DNA from: Streptomyces sp. WMMC500
GTDB taxonomy: Bacteria; Actinomycetota; Actinomycetes; Streptomycetales; Streptomycetaceae
Direction: 5' to 3'
Length of the DNA stretch: 64,000 nucleotides
Assembly: GCF_027497195.1 (NCBI RefSeq)
Contig: NZ_CP114905.1
Coordinates: 5,095,001 to 5,159,000 of the forward strand
Part shown: piece after piece, positions 39,549 through 48,352 of the stretch
Position numbering within the stretch: the stretch's first letter is position 1
Layout: the number at the start of each line of letters is the position of its first letter
Position numbers and translations under genes: made by a program
The notes under the pieces: generated by a model
The model's input: the letters and a program-made list of their open reading frames with translations, nothing else
Databases searched by the model: none
What the model was told of the DNA's origin: nothing

Positions 39549-40274
39549 TCAGGCGGCGGCCGCGGCCGGCTCCAGGTCCGGCCGGACGTAGTGGTCGTAG
39601 AGCGCCTGGGTGTACGAGAAGCGCATCTCCGCGCCCCAGCGCACGAACTGCAGGCACCGCTGCTGCAGCCGCGGGGTGTCGGCGTGGTCGAGCACGATCT
39701 GGTATCCGCGCTCGCCGTGCACCACGTCCGAGGTGATGTGCAGATCGAAGAACTCGATCTCGTCCTCGGTGAATCCGTAACTCTCCCGCAGCGGCACGAT
39801 CTGCTTCTTGTAGATGCTCGGCACCTGCGACTCCAGGCCCACGACGAGCGCGGCGGTGGCGACCACGAAGTGCTCGCGCATGGCGACCGCGTAGCACCAG
39901 GACTGCAGTCCGCGGGTGACGGGGTTCATGTTCGAGGGGTCCTCGATGCGCTCCCTGGTGGTGCCGCACGCCTCCGCGAAGCGGATGAGGAGATCGGTGT
40001 GGCGGATGTCGGCCAGCTCCTCCTCGTACATGTTCTGGAGCGTGAAGTCCTTGGCGCCGGTGAATTCGTCGGGGGTGTTTCCGTAGATGTACCCCAGGTA
40101 GTCGGCGAACGGGCCGACGTAGTGGTAGTGGTTCTCCGCCCAGCGGGCGAAGTGCTCGCGCTTGAGCTGCCCTTCCGCCCACGCGGTGCTGAAGGAGGCG
40201 TTCTTCGCCTCGCGGCCCTTGATGGCCTCTTCGAGCGCGCTGCGGAATGCGTCCCTAGAGAGCAGTTCCGTCAT
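39549..40274 (-). CDS. Heme-oxygenase-like diiron oxidase (CADD/PqqC/TenA-like)
   Basis: 241 residues, all-helical. Residues Glu85-x6-His92, Glu148, and His179-x3-Asp183-x2-His186 reproduce the six-ligand pattern of the Chlamydia CADD iron site (E-x6-H, E, H-x3-D-x2-H), and Lys156/157 sit where CADD has its conserved lysine. PqqC and TenA proper lack this set. HDO enzymes use O2 and reductant for N-oxygenation, C-C cleavage or self-modification; here the downstream Rieske proteins and reductase could supply electrons. Substrate is unknown. A GTGCACA-N17-TGTGCAC operator lies 72 bases upstream of the start. Confidence 0.85.
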   Translation of the reverse strand: MTELLSRDAFRSALEEAIKGREAKNASFSTAWAEGQLKREHFARWAENHYHYVGPFADYLGYIYGNTPDEFTGAKDFTLQNMYEEELADIRHTDLLIRFAEACGTTRERIEDPSNMNPVTRGLQSWCYAVAMREHFVVATAALVVGLESQVPSIYKKQIVPLRESYGFTEDEIEFFDLHITSDVVHGERGYQIVLDHADTPRLQQRCLQFVRWGAEMRFSYTQALYDHYVRPDLEPAAAAA

Positions 40275-40345
40275 CTGCTGCGTCCTTTCCGCGGTCCGTG
40301 TGCCACCAAAGTAGGCAGCGTGCGGGGGAGTCGAGGATGGTGTTT

Positions 40346-40381
40346 GTGCACAGGCCGGTGCGGAATCTCTGTGCACTGTGC
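40346..40381. promoter_or_regulatory. Shared operator, site I (before the diiron operon)
   Basis: GTGCACA (40346-40352), 17 bp, TGTGCAC (40370-40376), then TGTGC. The same arms, spacing and flanking TGTGC occur at 42142-42177. Likely bound by a dimeric regulator; the PucR protein of this region is the leading candidate. Confidence 0.7.
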
Positions 40382-40413
40382 CGGTACGCCGGCGGGTGTG
40401 AAACGGGTGCGCG

Positions 40414-42039
40414 TCAGAAGAGGACGGTCGCCAGCGCCGTGGCCGTCACCAGCCCGGCGACGACCGGCACGAAGCAGTGCCGTACGACCTCCTGCACCGG
40501 CACCCGCGCCACCCCCGCGACCGCCAGCAGCGAGGACCAGGCGATGAGCACCCCGCCGCCGGTCCACACCGAGCCCATCTGCCCCACGGCGGCCAGCGTC
40601 GCCGGGTCGACGTCCGCGGCCGGGCCGAGGGAGCCGGAGAGCGAGCCGGTCAGCGGCAGGCCGGCGAAGCCGGAGCCCTCCAGGCCGGTGATCATGCCGA
40701 TGAGGAGGATGGCGAACGCCACGACGAAGCCGACGTCGGGGATGTACTGGTCGACGGCGGTGACGAGGTCGAAGAGCAGCGCCGGCGGGTCGTCGTCCTG
40801 CACGCCGGTGATCTGGGTGATGAAGTCGACGTTGCCGAGGAAGAAGAATCCGGCGATGGGCACGACGACGCCCATGGCCTTGAACGCGAAGACCAGCCCG
40901 TCGACGACGTGGTCGGCGGCGGTGGTCAGGCCGTCCTTGCCGTCGATGCTGAAGACGGCGGCGAAGAGCAGCAGCATCGCGACGCCGCCGACGAGCCCGG
41001 CGGCCTCGCCGCCCTGGACCTCGGTGACGGCGCCGGTGAACTTGCCGAGGAGCATGTAGCCGACGATGGCGGCGAAGGTCAGCGGCACGAGGACGGCGAA
41101 CGCGCGGGAGCGGCGCACGGGTTCGCCGGTGGTGCCGTCGGGGCCTGGGCCCGGGTCTGGGTCGGGGGGAGGCGTACGGCCCGCACCCGAGCCGGCGTCC
41201 GGGCCCGTACCCGAGCCGCGGCCGTCCCCCGGCGGGCTGAGCAGCTTCGTCGCCGCGCCCGCGCCCCCGCCGGACGCCGCCGCCGTACGCGCCGCGCGCC
41301 CCGTCCCCGTACCCCCGAGGGACGCCGCCGAGCCCCCGCCCTCCGCCGGCAGCGACTCCGCGTCCGCCTCCGCCTCCCAGCGCAGCCGGTGCGCGTCGTC
41401 CACCGTGCCGAAGGAGCGCCGCGCCTTCAGATACACCAGCGTCAGCGCCACCACCCCCGTGATCACCGACAGCACCATCGCCCGGTCCGCCACCGCGGAC
41501 GTCTCCACGCCCGCCGCCTTCGCGGACAGCCCCGGTGCCACCTGGATCACGTAGTCGCTGGACAGCGCCATGCCCTGCCCCGCGATGGCGATGGCCGCCG
41601 CGGCGCTCACCGCCGGCAGCCCGGCCCGTATCGCCGCGGGCAGCAGAATGGCGCCGATGAGCGGCACGGCGGGCGTCGGCCAGAAGAACAGGCTGATGAA
41701 GTACGTGACGCCGGCGATGGCCACGAACGCCATCCGCCCGTTGCGCATCAGCGCCCGGAACGGCACCACCATCCGCCGCTCCGCGCCCATCGCGCGCATC
41801 GCGCCGAGCAGCGCGGTGATGAGGGCGATGATGAGGAAGATGCTGAACAGCTCCCCGGCCGCCGTCAGGCTCGCGGAGAAGATCGAGGCCAGACCCTTCA
41901 CCAGGCTGCCGCTGTAGAACCAGGCCGTGAGAAAGGTCGCGACGACCGCGGGAACGACGACGTTACGCCGCGCGATCATCACGCCGATGATGACGACGAC
42001 CCCCGCGAGATACGTCCAGTGCGCAGCAGTCAGCTCCAC
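40414..42039 (-). CDS. Multi-pass permease of unknown substrate
   Basis: 541 residues with about 12-13 hydrophobic helices in two halves, split by a long Gly/Pro/Asp-rich cytoplasmic loop (about 240-325). Motifs such as FFWPTPAVPLIGAILLPAA in the first half and GLEGSGFAGLPLTGSLSGSL in the second resemble ion-transporter superfamily anion permeases, but I cannot name the family with certainty. GTG start with GGGAG upstream. It lies 140 bases upstream of the diiron gene on the same strand and is divergent from the GGT-like gene, with the shared operator on each side. Confidence 0.75.
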   Translation of the reverse strand: MELTAAHWTYLAGVVVIIGVMIARRNVVVPAVVATFLTAWFYSGSLVKGLASIFSASLTAAGELFSIFLIIALITALLGAMRAMGAERRMVVPFRALMRNGRMAFVAIAGVTYFISLFFWPTPAVPLIGAILLPAAIRAGLPAVSAAAAIAIAGQGMALSSDYVIQVAPGLSAKAAGVETSAVADRAMVLSVITGVVALTLVYLKARRSFGTVDDAHRLRWEAEADAESLPAEGGGSAASLGGTGTGRAARTAAASGGGAGAATKLLSPPGDGRGSGTGPDAGSGAGRTPPPDPDPGPGPDGTTGEPVRRSRAFAVLVPLTFAAIVGYMLLGKFTGAVTEVQGGEAAGLVGGVAMLLLFAAVFSIDGKDGLTTAADHVVDGLVFAFKAMGVVVPIAGFFFLGNVDFITQITGVQDDDPPALLFDLVTAVDQYIPDVGFVVAFAILLIGMITGLEGSGFAGLPLTGSLSGSLGPAADVDPATLAAVGQMGSVWTGGGVLIAWSSLLAVAGVARVPVQEVVRHCFVPVVAGLVTATALATVLF

Positions 42040-42141
42040 GTCCGCACTCCCTACCCGGCGCCCGGCACCGCTGCCGGACGGCCGAAGTCCGATGGTTGTG
42101 CGGCACTCTGGCGACCGTTTCTGCCAGGCCACAGGGGGAGG

Positions 42142-42177
42142 GTGCACATTGTCCGGCACATTATTTGTGCACTGTGC
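42142..42177. promoter_or_regulatory. Shared operator, site II (permease / GGT divergent region)
   Basis: GTGCACA (42142-42148), 17 bp, TGTGCAC (42166-42172), then TGTGC. It lies in the 290-bp divergent region (42040-42329) and could control both the permease and the GGT operon. The rest of that region shows no other clear signal. Confidence 0.72.
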
Positions 42178-42329
42178 GGGCGGGAAGACCTGGGAGTTTC
42201 CGCGCCGTTTCCCGGCGGGGTCCGGGCCGTTGCCCGGTGGCCGGAATGTGCGGTACGCACAAGGAGGTCGCCGGATCCGGGGGCAGATTGCACATGGATC
42301 TTCGGGTCGGCCGGACGGATACTCGCCGT

Positions 42330-43979
42330 ATGGCCGAGTCGTACGAGTCGCAGCAACCGTCCGTCCAGGGGCAGCCCGGGCGGCAGCGCCCGCCCCGTGC
42401 CCCCGTGCTCGCCGCCGGCGGCATGGCCGCGAGCGCGCACCCCGCCGTCACCTTCGCCGGCGCCGCCGCGCTGCGCGACGGCGGCAACGCCGTGGACGCG
42501 GCGCTGGCGATGGCCGCGATGTCGTGGCTCGCGCTGCCCGGCCAGTGCGGCGTCGGCGGCGACGCCTTCGCCGTCGTACGGGAGCCGGACGGCCGGGTGT
42601 GGACGGTGTGCGGCAGCGGCTACGGGCCCGACGGCGGCGACCTCGACTTCTACACGTCCCGGGGGCACGGCGCCGTGCCGCTGGCCGGCCCGCTGGCCGT
42701 CGCCGTGCCCGGCGCGCCCGCCGCCCTCGCCGCCCTGCACGCCGAAGGCGCCACCCGTGAACTCGCCGAGCTGTGGGCCCCCGCCGCCCGCGCCGCCGAG
42801 GGCGGCCTGCCCTGCACGGCGAAGACCCGCCGCGACATCACCGAGGAGGAGCAGCTCCTCGCCGCCGACGCCGACGCGCTACGGAACCTGCTGCCCGCCG
42901 GCCGCCCGCCCGCCGTCGGCCACCGGCTGGCGCAGCCGGACCTGGCCGCGACGATACGCACCCTCGCCGCCGATCCCGCCGCCTTCTACACCGGCGCCTT
43001 CGCGGAGCGGGCCGTGGCCGCCCTGCGCGCGGCGGGCGCGCCGTTCAGCGGGGAGGAGTGGGCGCTGACCGGCGACGTGGCGCCGCAGCCGGCGATCAGC
43101 ACCGGCTACCGGGGCCGTACCGTGCACCAGACCCCGCCGCCCACCCCCGGCTGGACGGCCCTCCAGCAACTCGCCCTCTGCGACGGCACCCTCGGCGCCC
43201 TCGCCCCGCTCGGCGCCGACGCCGTGCACCTGCTTGCGTCGGCCGCGCGGCTGTCGTTCGCGGACCGCGTGGAGCGCTGCGGGAGCGACACCGAGGTGTG
43301 GCGCGAGACGCTGACGGCCGACGCGATCGCCGCGGGCCGCGCACGCCTCGCGCGCGGCGGGGTGCCGGCGGGCGCGGCGGGTCCCGCGGACGGCGACACG
43401 ACGTCGATGGTCGCCGTGGACGCGGACGGGCGGGCGGTGAGCTTCATCCACTCGCTGGCGTTCACCTTCGGCGCGAAGGTCACGGTCCCCGGCACCGGCG
43501 TGCTGCTCAACAACCGCCTGGGCCGCGGCGCGTACCTCATACCCGGCCACCCCAACGCGGTCCGGCCGCGCCGCCGGCCGCTGCACACGCTCAACGCCTG
43601 GGTCGTCACCGACGCGGCGGGCCGGCTGGAGCACGTCGGGAACACCCCGGGCGGCGACGGCCAGGTGCAGTGGAACACGCAGCTCGTCTCGCACCTGCTG
43701 GACCACGGGCTCGACCCGCAGGCGGCGGTGGAGGCCCCGCGCTTTTACATCCACCCGGGCAGCGACGCGGACGTCCTCGGGCAGCCGGAGGAACTGCGCT
43801 GCGAGTCGCGGCTGGGCGACACGGTGCTGGCGGGGCTGCGGGAGCGGGGGCACGAGGTGACCGACGCGGGGCCGTGGGGCGCGGGAGGCAGCGCGATGGT
43901 GATCTCGGTGGACGCGGAACGGGGCTGCCTGCTGGGCGGCGCGGACCCGCGGCAGGACGGGGTGGCGCTCGGTGTCTGA
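42330..43979 (+). CDS. Gamma-glutamyltransferase-family N-terminal nucleophile hydrolase
   Basis: 549 residues. The family N-terminus MAASAHPAVTFAGAAALRDGGNAVDAALA is clear, and the autoprocessing site is DTTSMVAVD near residue 355, where the first Thr of TTS would be the nucleophile; true transpeptidases have TTH. The C-terminal GNTPGGDGQVQWNTQ is conserved. There is no signal peptide, so it is cytoplasmic. Possible roles are hydrolysis of gamma-glutamyl-amines or an oxamate-type amide. ATG 42294 is an alternative start. It overlaps ridA by 8 bases. Confidence 0.87.
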   Translation: MAESYESQQPSVQGQPGRQRPPRAPVLAAGGMAASAHPAVTFAGAAALRDGGNAVDAALAMAAMSWLALPGQCGVGGDAFAVVREPDGRVWTVCGSGYGPDGGDLDFYTSRGHGAVPLAGPLAVAVPGAPAALAALHAEGATRELAELWAPAARAAEGGLPCTAKTRRDITEEEQLLAADADALRNLLPAGRPPAVGHRLAQPDLAATIRTLAADPAAFYTGAFAERAVAALRAAGAPFSGEEWALTGDVAPQPAISTGYRGRTVHQTPPPTPGWTALQQLALCDGTLGALAPLGADAVHLLASAARLSFADRVERCGSDTEVWRETLTADAIAAGRARLARGGVPAGAAGPADGDTTSMVAVDADGRAVSFIHSLAFTFGAKVTVPGTGVLLNNRLGRGAYLIPGHPNAVRPRRRPLHTLNAWVVTDAAGRLEHVGNTPGGDGQVQWNTQLVSHLLDHGLDPQAAVEAPRFYIHPGSDADVLGQPEELRCESRLGDTVLAGLRERGHEVTDAGPWGAGGSAMVISVDAERGCLLGGADPRQDGVALGV

Positions 43980-44526
43980 GGGGGGTGCGGAGTCCGGGGC
44001 TCCGGTGTCCGGGGGTGCGGTGCCGGCGGGGGATGCCGGTGGTACGGGAACGGGGTTGCGTAGGGCGGGCGTTGCGACGGAGGCAGGGACTGACGGCGCC
44101 GGGGGAGCCGCACCCGTGCCGCAGGGGGACTACCGGGCCGCCGTCGTCGACGGCGGGCTCGCGTTCAGCGCCGGGATGACGCCGCGGGCCGGCGGCCGGC
44201 TGACCGTCACCGGCCTCGTCGGCGGCGACGTCGACCCCGCGGTGGCCCGGGACGCCGCCGGTCTCGCGGCGCGTAACGCCGTCGCGGCGGTCGTCGCCGC
44301 GCTGGACGGCGACGCGGGGCGGCTGCGGCGGCTGCTGCGGATGATGGTCTACGTGGCGTGCGTCGACGGGTTCCACGACCTGTCGGCCGTCGCGGACGGC
44401 GCCACCGCCGGGCTCCGCGAGGCCGCACCCGCGGCGGGGCTGCCGGTCCGGTCGGCGATCGGGGTGCGGTCGCTGCCGTCGGGGGCGCCGGTGGAGGTCG
44501 AACTGACGGCGGCCGTACGCCCATGA
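43972..44526 (+). CDS. ridA: RidA family protein
   Basis: 184 residues with a Gly/Ala-rich N-terminal extension (about 1-50) before the RidA/YjgF fold. FSAGMTP near 65 and AIGVRSLPSGAPVEVE near 162, with the conserved ligand-binding Arg, identify it. RidA proteins hydrolyse reactive enamine/imine intermediates of amino-acid or amine breakdown, fitting a catabolic operon. GTG start inside the end of the GGT-like gene; its TGA overlaps the MFS start by 4 bases. Confidence 0.88.
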   Translation: MSEGGAESGAPVSGGAVPAGDAGGTGTGLRRAGVATEAGTDGAGGAAPVPQGDYRAAVVDGGLAFSAGMTPRAGGRLTVTGLVGGDVDPAVARDAAGLAARNAVAAVVAALDGDAGRLRRLLRMMVYVACVDGFHDLSAVADGATAGLREAAPAAGLPVRSAIGVRSLPSGAPVEVELTAAVRP

Positions 44527-46310
44527 AGCGGCTCCGCGCCTGGCGCCGCACCGCGCAAGCGCGCAAGCGCGCGGCGGGGTCCGGCCCAGAGCCCAGGTCA
44601 GCGCCCGAGCCCGCGGGCGGCGCGTCGTCCCGCGGCGCGCCCGCGCCTGGCGGCGCTTCCGCGCCTGGCGGCGCTTCCGCGCCTGGCGGCGCTTCCGCGC
44701 CTGGCGGCGCTTCCGCGCCTGGCGGCGCTTCCGCGCCTGGCGGCGCTTCCGCGCCTGGCGGCGCTTCCGCGCCTGGCGGCGCTTCCGCGCCTGGCGGCGC
44801 TTCCGCGCCTGCGGACAGATCCCCCCCCGCCAGATCCGCCCCCGCCACGTCCGATTCCGCCAATCCCGGGGCTGCCGAGTCCGCCCCCACCCAGCCCCCG
44901 GCCCCCCGCCGGCCCAGCCGGTGGGGGCTGCTGCCCGTGCTCGTCGCCACCGTGACCACGACGATGGCCAACACCGTCGTCAACGTCCCGATGACCTCCA
45001 TCCTCGCCGACCTCGACGCTCCCCTCAGCCGCGGCGTGCTCGTCGCCACCGCCTTCCCCGTCACCCTCGCCGCCCTCATGCCCGTCTCCGGCTGGCTCGG
45101 CGACCGCTTCGGCCACCGCCGCGTCCTGTGCTGGGCGATGACCGGCGTGCTCGTCGGCTCCGCCGGGGCCGCGCTGGCGCCGAGTCTGCCGGTGCTCGTG
45201 GCCTTCCGTATGGTGCAGGGGCTCGCCGCCGCGCCCGTCCTGCCCGTGGTGATGGTGCTCGTGGTGCAGGTGCTCGGCGAGGAGCGACGCGGGCGGGCGC
45301 TGTCGCTGTGGGCGGCGGCCAACGGGGCAGGGCAGGCGCTCGGGCCGACGACCGGCGGGCTGCTCGCCGAGTTCCTGGGCTGGCGCGCGGTGTTCTGGCA
45401 GATCGTGCCGCTGTCCGCGCTCGTCGTCCTCGGCGGCCGGCTGCTACTGCCCGCCCCGGCCGCCGCCGCCGCGTCCGCGGCCCGTACCCGCCTGGACTGG
45501 CGCGGCGCGCTCACCGTCACCGGCGGCGCCGCGCTGCTGCTGACGGCGACCTCCGCGGTGCCGTCGCAGGGCGTCGGCTCGCCCGCGGTGTGGGGGCTCG
45601 CGGGCGGCGGGGTGCTGTGTCTCGCGGCGTTCCTGTGGGTGGAGCGGGGCCGGCCGGGGGCGTTCCTGCGGCCCCGGCACCTGGTCGAGGTGCGGTATCT
45701 GCGCTCGTCGTTCGCCGCCGCCGCGCAGATGTACGCGCTGGGGGCCACGCTCCTCGCGGCGCCCGTCTACCTGGTCGGGACGCACGGCCTGCCGGAGGGC
45801 ACCACGGGTCTCGTCGTGCTGGCGCTGCCGCTGGCCATGGCGTCCCTCGCGCCGGTCGCCGGGCGGGCGACCGAGCGGTTCGGCGGCCGGGCCGCCATGC
45901 GCGGCGGGCTGCTGACGCTGCTGGCCGGGCTCGGCGCGCTGGCCGCCGTCGCCGGGTGGCGGGGTACGGCGGTGCCGCTGGTCGCGGCGCTGCTGGCGCT
46001 CGGCGCGGGGGTGGCGTTCGTCCAGACGCCGGCGGCGACCGGGGCGTCCCGGTCCCGGGCGGGGCGTACGGGCGCGGGGCTCGGCCTGTTCAACCTCGTA
46101 CGGTTCGGCGCCACCGCCCTCGGCACCGCGTCCGTGGCGCTGCTGGGCACTGAACCGGAGCGCCTGGTCTGGGTCTTCGGCACCGGCGCGGCCCTGGCGG
46201 CGGCGGCGTTCGCCTTCTCCTTCGCCGGCCGGGACCCGCAGCCCGACGCCGCGACCGCGCCGGCGCGGCGGGACGGCGACCGGCCGCACGCCCCGGCGCG
46301 TACCCGCTGA
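44523..46310 (+). CDS. MFS drug/metabolite transporter (DHA2-type) with repetitive N-terminus
   Basis: 595 residues. A cytoplasmic N-terminus of about 130 residues contains nine exact APGGAS repeats, then about 12-14 TM helices: LGDRFGHRRVLCWAM is MFS motif A near 195, and GPTTGGLLAEFLGWRAVFW near 275 is motif C of drug:H+ antiporters. It would export a metabolite of the surrounding pathway or give resistance. The repeats are encoded by a perfect 18-bp tandem array likely to vary in length between strains. Confidence 0.88.
   Translation: MKRLRAWRRTAQARKRAAGSGPEPRSAPEPAGGASSRGAPAPGGASAPGGASAPGGASAPGGASAPGGASAPGGASAPGGASAPGGASAPGGASAPADRSPPARSAPATSDSANPGAAESAPTQPPAPRRPSRWGLLPVLVATVTTTMANTVVNVPMTSILADLDAPLSRGVLVATAFPVTLAALMPVSGWLGDRFGHRRVLCWAMTGVLVGSAGAALAPSLPVLVAFRMVQGLAAAPVLPVVMVLVVQVLGEERRGRALSLWAAANGAGQALGPTTGGLLAEFLGWRAVFWQIVPLSALVVLGGRLLLPAPAAAAASAARTRLDWRGALTVTGGAALLLTATSAVPSQGVGSPAVWGLAGGGVLCLAAFLWVERGRPGAFLRPRHLVEVRYLRSSFAAAAQMYALGATLLAAPVYLVGTHGLPEGTTGLVVLALPLAMASLAPVAGRATERFGGRAAMRGGLLTLLAGLGALAAVAGWRGTAVPLVAALLALGAGVAFVQTPAATGASRSRAGRTGAGLGLFNLVRFGATALGTASVALLGTEPERLVWVFGTGAALAAAAFAFSFAGRDPQPDAATAPARRDGDRPHAPARTR
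44643..44804. repeat. Nine perfect 18-bp tandem repeats in an MFS gene
   Basis: Unit GCGCCTGGCGGCGCTTCC repeated nine times without mismatch, in frame, ending where the tenth unit degenerates at 44805. Identical copies imply recent expansion by slippage. Confidence 0.97.
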
Positions 46311-46337
46311 CCGGCTCCCGCCGACCGGCCCCCGCGG

Positions 46338-48164
46338 CTACGCCGGTGGCGACAGCTCCGCCTGGAGCACGCGCAGCGAGTCGTTCAGCGTCTGGATGCG
46401 GTGCGCCAGCCAGACCGTGAACTGCGTCTCCGCGGACCGTACGTCCATCTGGAGCGCCCGCGACGCCCGTTCGAGCTTGTAGAGCATCGTGTTGCGGTGC
46501 AGTTGCAGCCGCCGTGCCGCCGCGTTGAGGTTGCCCGACTCGGCGATGTAGGCGAGCACGACCTGCTCCAGGTTGCCCGTCTGGCCGTCCGCGCGGCGCA
46601 GCGGCTCCAGCACCTCGCGCGCGAACTCCCGCCCCTGCGCGCTCGCCGCCGCCTCCTCGACCGCCGCGAAGACGCGCAGCTCCGCGTACCCGCACACCTC
46701 CGGCACCTGGACGCGGCCGGACAGCTCCAGCGTGATCCGCGCCTCCCGGAAGCTCGCCGCGACCCCCGCCGCGCCCGTGGCCGCCCGGCCGTAAGCGATC
46801 TGCGCGGCGGAATCCGCGCGGCCCGCCACCAGCCGGTGCAGCCAGCGGCCGTACCGCTGCAGCGCGGTCTTCTCGGCCTGCGCGTCGAACGGCGCCGCGG
46901 CGTCGGCCGCCGCGAACTCGGCGACGACGACCAGCAGCCGGCCCATCAGCGTCGCCATGGTGAACCCCTTGCCGTGCCCCGGCGCGGCCCCTGCCGTCCC
47001 CGGGCCCGTACCGCCCGGGCTCTGCGCGCCCCCGCTCGCCGCGTCCGCCACCCCCGCGACCGCCCGCTGCACCGCCTGCGCCCGCGCCGCGCTCGCCGCG
47101 GGCATGGCGACGACGAAGACGGCGTGCCGCGCGTCCATGTCGAACCGGTAGTGCCGCGAACGCGCCTCCAGCTCGTGTGCGTCCGTGAACCGCCCGTGCA
47201 CCAGCGTGTCCAGGAAGTCGTCCCGCGAGCGCTCCTCCGCCTCCGTGACCGACCGCTGCCGCAGGATCTCCGACGCGACCAGCGGCGCCCCCTGCTCCAC
47301 GATCACCCGGTGCTGCGCGAGCGCGTGCGACTCCGGCGCGAGCACCGGCTCGACGACCGCCACCGTCCCGTACGGCTCGCCCGCCACGCCGACCGGCGCG
47401 CACACGACGTGCAGCCGCTCGCCCCACGGTGCGGCCACGTCGAGGTCGCGGGCCGGACCGACGTGCCGTCCGGAGTGCCCGGCGCCCGCCGCGTGCGGCC
47501 GGGCCTTCGCCGCCTTCGCGTGGACGGAGTCCGCCAGCTCCTGCCACTCCGCGTCGGAGGCCGCCCGGTCGCGCTCGGCACGGGCCAGCAGCTCGCCGCC
47601 GCGGTCCAGGATCAGCACCGAGCCGCCGGAGAGCGTCGCCATCGAGCGGGCCAGCGCGGGCAGTCCCGAGCCGGAGGCGAAGACCTCGCCGAGGGTGCGG
47701 TGGACGCGGACGCTGTACTCCAGCACGTGCGCCGTGTCGGCGATCGACTTCACCGCCACCAGCCGCCCGACGCGGTGGTAGTCCGCCTCGGGCGCCAGCC
47801 GGACCAGCGGCAGCCCGGCGGTGTCGGCCGCGCGCATCAGCGGGCCGAGGTCCGGTTCCGTGCCGGGCTGGAGCCGGGCGAGCACGGCGGCGGCGCCGCG
47901 GGCGGCGAGCCCGGAGAGCAGCCGGCGGGAGTCGGGGGCGGCGGCGAGTTCGGCGGCCGGGGCGTAGACCGCGATGCCCGCGAGGTCCTCGCCGGCCGCG
48001 GGGCGCTCGGCGCCGGGCGGCGGCGGCAGCTCGGCCAGCGGCAGGCACCAGGTCACCTCGCGGCGCAGCCCGGCCTTGCCGCCCAGCAGCCGCCCGCGCA
48101 ACACGGGCTCGGCGAGCAGCGATTCCACCGTCATGGGTGGATTGTGCGATGTGTCGTGTGCCAT
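46338..48164 (-). CDS. PucR-family transcriptional regulator
   Basis: 608 residues. The N-terminal PucR domain (about 10-130) precedes a central GAF-like/GGDEF-related region and the C-terminal HTH_30: NLEQVVLAYIAESGNLNAAARRLQLHRNTMLYKLERASRAL near 545-585. Family members activate purine, amine or proline catabolism in response to a pathway ligand. It is divergent from the aldehyde dehydrogenase gene and convergent with the MFS gene, so it is the only regulator inside the region. ATG 48134 (MTVESLL) is an alternative start. Confidence 0.9.
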   Translation of the reverse strand: MAHDTSHNPPMTVESLLAEPVLRGRLLGGKAGLRREVTWCLPLAELPPPPGAERPAAGEDLAGIAVYAPAAELAAAPDSRRLLSGLAARGAAAVLARLQPGTEPDLGPLMRAADTAGLPLVRLAPEADYHRVGRLVAVKSIADTAHVLEYSVRVHRTLGEVFASGSGLPALARSMATLSGGSVLILDRGGELLARAERDRAASDAEWQELADSVHAKAAKARPHAAGAGHSGRHVGPARDLDVAAPWGERLHVVCAPVGVAGEPYGTVAVVEPVLAPESHALAQHRVIVEQGAPLVASEILRQRSVTEAEERSRDDFLDTLVHGRFTDAHELEARSRHYRFDMDARHAVFVVAMPAASAARAQAVQRAVAGVADAASGGAQSPGGTGPGTAGAAPGHGKGFTMATLMGRLLVVVAEFAAADAAAPFDAQAEKTALQRYGRWLHRLVAGRADSAAQIAYGRAATGAAGVAASFREARITLELSGRVQVPEVCGYAELRVFAAVEEAAASAQGREFAREVLEPLRRADGQTGNLEQVVLAYIAESGNLNAAARRLQLHRNTMLYKLERASRALQMDVRSAETQFTVWLAHRIQTLNDSLRVLQAELSPPA

Positions 48165-48352
48165 CTGCCTACATCCTCCAGCGGCGATGGTGCGGATTGT
48201 ACGAAGCCGCGTCGGCCGGAAACGCCGAAGCTAGGGACTGTCACGGGAACCACGACACGCTGCCCGGCCGATCAGGACGTGGAGGTCATCTTGTCGAGAA
48301 AACCACTTGCGCACCAGAGTCCGGGTAAACCGGTCTGGCGGAGGGCGCGGCG

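Noticed and set aside
39549-40274. TenA thiaminase or PqqC identity for the diiron protein
   Set aside because: No thiamine or PQQ genes nearby, and the six-ligand metal set matches CADD-type HDO proteins rather than metal-free TenA/PqqC.
42040-42329. Riboswitch in the 290-bp permease/GGT divergent region
   Set aside because: Beyond the GTGCACA inverted repeat I see no conserved aptamer-like structure.
40477-43068. 863-codon plus-strand frame over the permease and GGT start
   Set aside because: Arg/Pro/His-rich with no domain signature, running antisense to the permease and out of frame through the GGT-like gene.
44643-44804. CRISPR-like array
   Set aside because: The 18-bp units are contiguous without spacers, in frame inside a transporter gene, and no cas genes are present.
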